A stretch of 64,000 bases of DNA from Flaccisagitta enflata. Lineage: Eukaryota; Chaetognatha; Sagittoidea; Aphragmophora. The number at the start of each line of letters is the position of its first letter. Position 1 is the first letter of the stretch. Position numbers and translations under genes: made by a program. Under the pieces are notes generated by a model. The model was not told the origin of the DNA, searched no databases, and worked only from the letters and a program-made list of their open reading frames with translations. The DNA is taken from assembly GCA_965153355.1 (NCBI GenBank), contig OZ231126.1, positions 3,906,001 to 3,970,000 of the forward strand. Direction: 5' to 3'. This document shows, piece by piece, positions 11,219 through 64,000 of the stretch.

Positions 11219-11400
11219 CAGATACATCCACCGCAGCAATGCAATGATTTTCCCGATCAAAACATTAGTCTGAAGAAGGAAAAGCAGAAGTGGGACAGGG
11301 AGATCTGTCCGACATCCTCGTAATTCATTGTAAATCAATTCACTAACTCAACTGAAACATACTGGAATAGGAGAACTTCAAAGAAGAAATGCCGGTTTGC
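11219..11400 (-). pseudogene. Broken copy of exon 1 start and exon 2 of the membrane-protein gene
   Basis: On the minus strand AATTACGAGGATGTC (around the exon-1 start codon) is followed after about 40 bp by a pyrimidine-rich acceptor (tccttcttcag) and ACTAATGTTTTGATCGG, the start of exon 2. The helix frame breaks after about 13 residues (TNVLIGKIIALL). Most of exon 1 and the intron are deleted. It lies between the real exon 1 and the V-ATPase gene. Confidence 0.5.
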
Positions 11401-12476
11401 ATACAAATGATATCCGCCTGTGAATTCGCTTTCTCGACTCGGCCAGCATATCATATACGCAATGGTCGATGCAAGAGAATGCCAATGGGCCTGTCTGATC
11501 CGGCTTTCAAGCATTAGCGTTTTAGTGAATTAGACGAATTTTTTTCGAGTTGAATTGATACAGGAACCACTATCGCCATTTAAAGTAGGTTTCATTGTCG
11601 AGGAAGCTTCTTTTAGACTCAATATTGTCATGGAGGCCATTATGGCCATGAAGGGATGAACAACAAATTTCCATTTGAAAAATGATGGATCTGTGATCAC
11701 TTACCAGCAGCCATGCCTGTCTAGATAACTGCCGTCGGTGGCCGGCTCGGCGGCTCAGTGAGAAACCCGTATCGTTTACTACAAATTGCTATCTTCATAT
11801 ACTGAAATACTAAAATTAACCGCCATCTTGTATTTATACTCGATAATTTAAAGATACAAAATACATACTCGAGAGCCATTAGTACAAATACGTAATTAGG
11901 TGTTCAGATTTCAGAATTTTAGGTCTACTATATTTCATATTCTTGATCATATCAAATCGGATTTTAGGTCGACAATAAATGCGATAACACCATGACGAAT
12001 ATATTGGACTAGATGTAGTGGGAAAGATATTAGGGAAGGATAAAACACCACATGACACCGCGACTTTCACTTATTCACAATACCACTGAAGATTGTAGAA
12101 TAGGATAAAACATCACGCGACGCCGGGAATTTCCCCTTTTTCACAATACCACTGATAACAATAGTTATTTGGGTTAGAATAGTCGTTAAATCCTAATGTT
12201 GATGTAGTTTTTATACAATTATGGCAAAAGGAATCAAAAGGAACGAGAAGAAAAATATTTGGACAAAATTGAATTGGAGAATCTTTTTGGTGCATTTAGT
12301 GATTCACTAGGACCATCTAAAAACATCACAATTAACAGAATAGACAAAAAATTTGATATTTGGATTATATCAAGAAAACATTTTCAGGATGCGACTATTT
12401 ATCTAAATATAAAATATCTATGATTACAGTATTGTTAGTTTTACTCGGATTTAATTTCAGATTAAGGTTTAATACA
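11401..12476. other. Intergenic, no feature seen
   Basis: This is AT-rich unique-looking sequence between the pseudogene copy and the V-ATPase 3' end. Short open frames show no family resemblance. Confidence 0.5.
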
Positions 12477-12482
12477 TTTATT
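12477..12482 (-). promoter_or_regulatory. Candidate polyadenylation signal of the V-ATPase gene
   Basis: The minus strand has AATAAA 151 bases beyond the stop codon. It is the first canonical hexamer in the expected direction. Confidence 0.4.
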
Positions 12483-12632
12483 CAAAATTCTTTCATCTGA
12501 TTCATTTTGAGAATCTTGCTTTCTGTAGAGACCACTTTTTTCTTTTCGAAGCCGCCCATCAATCAACACGCTTGGGACATAAATAAATATCGTGGGCTCA
12601 TATCTTGGCCACCGGGCGTTCGAGCTGAGAAA

Positions 12633-48433
<35,801 letters not shown>

Positions 48434-48689
48434 CTGGTTTGGTTTGGATTGTTGTTTTTTGGGTGAGTTTGTTGAGAGGAATCAATATTGCAGATGAATG
48501 ATGGGAGAGAAATAGTCAGCAGGAAAAAAAGAGTAGGAGAAAAATTTTAATTTAAAAAGAAAAGAAAAATGAACCGGTTATAATGTTATCAAATTCTGAA
48601 TTCTCTCTCAAATGTCATTTGAAAAGAGCGCGAGTCCATCGGGCTGTGTGAGAGAGCTCCTTCGGTAAAGTGTGAACACATACAAACAA

Positions 48690-48788
48690 ACACACACACA
48701 CACACACAAACAAACAAACAAACAAACAAACAAACAAACAAACAAACAAACAAACAAACAAACAAACAAACAAACAAACAAACACACA

Positions 48789-48857
<69 letters not shown>
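48690..48857. repeat. (ACAA)n and (CA)n microsatellite
   Basis: About 18 acaa units are flanked by ca runs. Cys/Val and Thr/His frames here are artefacts. Confidence 0.95.
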
Positions 48858-48859
<2 letters not shown>

Positions 48860-49224
48860 TCACGATCACTTATTCACTATCACGATCACGATCACTTATT
48901 CAGCCCTTTCTCTTTTGTCAGTCAACCCAAGAGAGCCTTATTTGGTGCCAATTCATCCTGCAGCAAAATCAAACGTCTTAGCAAATACTTCACAATTCTC
49001 TGACTTCGATAATTAACACGTGCTTATAGGCTCAAAAAACGGCCAACTCTTCTCGCGTATAACAATCCCATTTTCCTGATTTTCATCTTTTAAACCAAAA
49101 CCAAGAAAAAAGAAATTCGCTGATTAAAGGGTATAATCGAGTCGACGCAACAAAAGGCGATGGTCACGCAATTTTGCGAATTTCAGAACCCAATTTCTTC
49201 CTTTTCCTCCTCCTCCTCCTCCTC

Positions 49225-49266
<42 letters not shown>

Positions 49267-50218
49267 ATTACGGAAAAAAAAGGTTAAATTGAAAAAAAAA
49301 CTTAAAAAAAGTTAAATTGCCATTAATTAAAAACTTGCAAAGATGCAAATCCCGGGTTTTATAAGCGAGGAGATTTTCATTATATTCTATCTTTGACGAA
49401 AGTTTTCTTCTAACAAGTCTCCGCTACTTTTTCTTAAGACTTTGTTAAAGAGTTGTCAACTTTCAAAGACATCGACAGTCGAAGGGGGGAAAAACCCACT
49501 CAGCAAATTATCTAGGCAGGACAGCTAACAAAATGAGAGAATCATCAGAGAAAAACTATCGTAAATTCTTGGAAACGACAATAACAAAGAAGTGGTACCC
49601 ATTTACAAGGCTTAAATTTCATCAGTCATTAAAAATTTAGCTTCCCTAGCCTTGAGAAAAGTATAAATATTTGCGCAAATTATTGCCGAGATATTTTCTA
49701 CATTCCTGTTCCAAAATACAAGCTAGAAGTGAAAAGGATCTGACCTCAGAAATGAGGCTAAATTCAGCTAAAAACGTACGACTGAAAAAGCGAGATGTGA
49801 TATACGCTACCACCACTCCACCAGTGCTACACCTCAAACATGTCCATCGACTCTGTCTCAAGAGTTCTCAGAAAAAATTTACCGCCGTAATTTTTCATCC
49901 GACATTTCCATTGGAAAGGCGTAACTTTTTTTCTTTATCGGCGAGCCCTCAGCTCTGGTCAACTTTTCATCTTTCAAACTGCGCATTCATTTATTAATAT
50001 AATATTTCACGCAAAGACGAATTCTTAAAGAATTTCGGCAAGACTTTAATCCGTCGGGAAGCTTCGTTGACACCAACATTGAAACGGTGACGATATCTAA
50101 AGGGAATACTCTCTTTCTCTCTCTCTCTCTCTTTTCTGCGTCCTAACTACTACAAAAAGAAGGAGGTCATCTCCACAAAAGACTCGTCAGTTGGTCTCTC
50201 TCGTCATTTTGTGTATAT
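48858..50218. other. Region between V-ATPase exons and myosin
   Basis: I looked for the missing V-ATPase N-terminal exons on the minus strand and found none. A (TCC)n(TC)n microsatellite is at 49206-49262, and a short (TC)n is at about 50112-50132. Open frames at 49646-49997 have no family resemblance. Confidence 0.5.
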
Positions 50219-50219
50219 A

Positions 50220-50487
50220 CAGTCTATGGGCATATCTGTATTTGTAGATATATCAGCAGTTTGGTACATTTCAACCCGTTGATATCTCTCACTCCGGCAT
50301 ATTTCAACGGGTTGAAATTTTTCATTCTACTGATATTAATCTTGTAGAATGAGAGATTTCAACCTGTTGAAATGTGCCATAATGAGAGATTTCAACCCGT
50401 TGAAATATGCCAGAATGAAAGATTTCAACGGGTTGAAATATACCAAACTGCTGACATATCTACAAATACCGAAATGTCCATAGACTG
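50220..50487. mobile_element. Mariner-like MITE just upstream of the myosin start
   Basis: It has about 60-bp terminal inverted repeats starting CAGTCTATGG, flanked by TA (50218-50219 and 50488-50489). The interior has repeated palindromes atttcaacgggttgaaat. The element ends 14 bp before the predicted ATG of the myosin gene, so it must lie in the 5' UTR, promoter or an adjoining intron. Confidence 0.75.
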
Positions 50488-50501
50488 TATGCACGCATTT
50501 G

Positions 50502-63587
<13,086 letters not shown>

Positions 63588-63596
63588 GTAACCATC

Positions 63597-63718
63597 GTTG
63601 ACGCAGAGAATGGACATCAGGTTGACAAACATGGCGGCATCGATGTAGGGCACGCCACGTCCAACACGTCCATGGAAGAGGGAAAAATCCGTCTCGAAAA
63701 GCAAGTCGGTCTTAATCA
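63597..63718 (-). CDS. Possible exon on the minus strand, unrecognised
   Basis: The minus strand is open here and reads KTDLLFETDFSLFHGRVGRG, then VPYIDAAMFVNLMSILCVND. An acceptor-like ctgattaag precedes it and a gttacc donor follows. The composition looks coding, but no family is recognised. The position just inside a myosin intron would make it another nested gene part. It is weakly supported. Confidence 0.25.
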
Positions 63719-63879
63719 GGAGTGATTTATGGTTGAAAAGTTGAAAATTTCTTTGAAAAACAGCCTAAGAAGAGAAAAATTGAGTTTGCTTAAAATGTTA
63801 CAAAAAAGCCCCTAAATGTAAGATCATCATACAAAACTGATACAAAAAGTACTTTACTATTTTTTTAGTTTTCACTTTT

Positions 63880-64000
63880 TGGGCAGCGGCCCCGGAGGGG
63901 CCGATGACCTTTGATTCCACATTGGGCAATTTTCTCCGTTTTCCGTTCGTCCGTCCCCTTCCTCCTCCAAGCCTCAAATAAAGCCTCTCAGACCCCAAAT
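63880..64000. mobile_element. Cut-off end of a foldback element
   Basis: The tract ggcagcggccccggaggggccgatgacctttg matches the end of the foldback element at 13112-13496 (with small changes). It continues with aagcctcaaataaagcctc-type units to the window edge. Confidence 0.55.

Noticed and set aside
48589-49016. Cys/Val, Phe/Val/Cys and Thr/His frames
   Set aside because: They are translations of (CA)n and (ACAA)n.

Overview
The window is nuclear DNA from an animal, most likely an aquatic invertebrate; I cannot name the species. The reasons are intron-split genes with GT-AG borders, a metazoan-type V-ATPase subunit a, an unconventional myosin with a MyTH4-FERM tail, a rhodopsin-type receptor, and introns full of microsatellites, minisatellites and small inverted-repeat transposons. 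No rRNA, tRNA, CRISPR array or prokaryotic feature was seen by eye.

Layout. (1) About 0.9-8.7 kb, minus strand: the 5' part of an unrecognised gene for a short basic N-terminus followed by one membrane segment (exon 1 at 8538-8693, exon 2 at 5997-6119, possible exon 3 at 881-997). It is separated by dispersed repeats, a roughly 2 kb minisatellite-bearing insertion and a 1.1 kb inverted-repeat element. (2) 8.7-12.6 kb: an intergenic stretch with nested transposons, a large interrupted palindrome, and broken copies of pieces of both neighbouring genes. (3) 12.6-48.4 kb, minus strand: the V-type H+-ATPase 116 kDa subunit a gene. Sixteen phase-compatible coding exons plus one candidate cassette exon are resolved, covering about 697-732 residues to the stop codon. 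The first roughly 145 residues were not found. (4) 43.7-44.7 kb, plus strand: an intronless GPCR gene inside a V-ATPase intron, in antisense orientation. (5) 50.5-63.6 kb, plus strand: an unconventional myosin of class XV type (XXII is the alternative). Eleven exons cover about 2263 residues, and the gene runs off the right edge.

The most unusual property is the way introns have grown. At many exons of the V-ATPase gene, and at the first myosin exon, the exon edge together with its splice site has been tandemly copied into the adjoining intron. The extremes are 19 extra acceptor copies at 13.8-15.6 kb, 10 extra donor copies at 16.9-17.3 kb and 6 extra donor copies at 50.7-51.2 kb. In the larger arrays the repeat period is not a multiple of three, and only the copy touching the complete exon gives the full protein. 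The transcripts therefore have to choose one splice site among many near-identical ones. Introns also carry composite elements with variable-number 18-bp and 22-bp arrays and recurring terminal hairpins, three hAT-type MITEs with exact 8-bp target duplications, and mariner-like MITEs, one ending 14 bp before the predicted myosin start codon.

Functionally the genes look unrelated: a proton-pump membrane subunit, an actin motor with cargo-binding tail, a peptide-type receptor and an unknown membrane protein. Nothing suggests an operon or a shared pathway.
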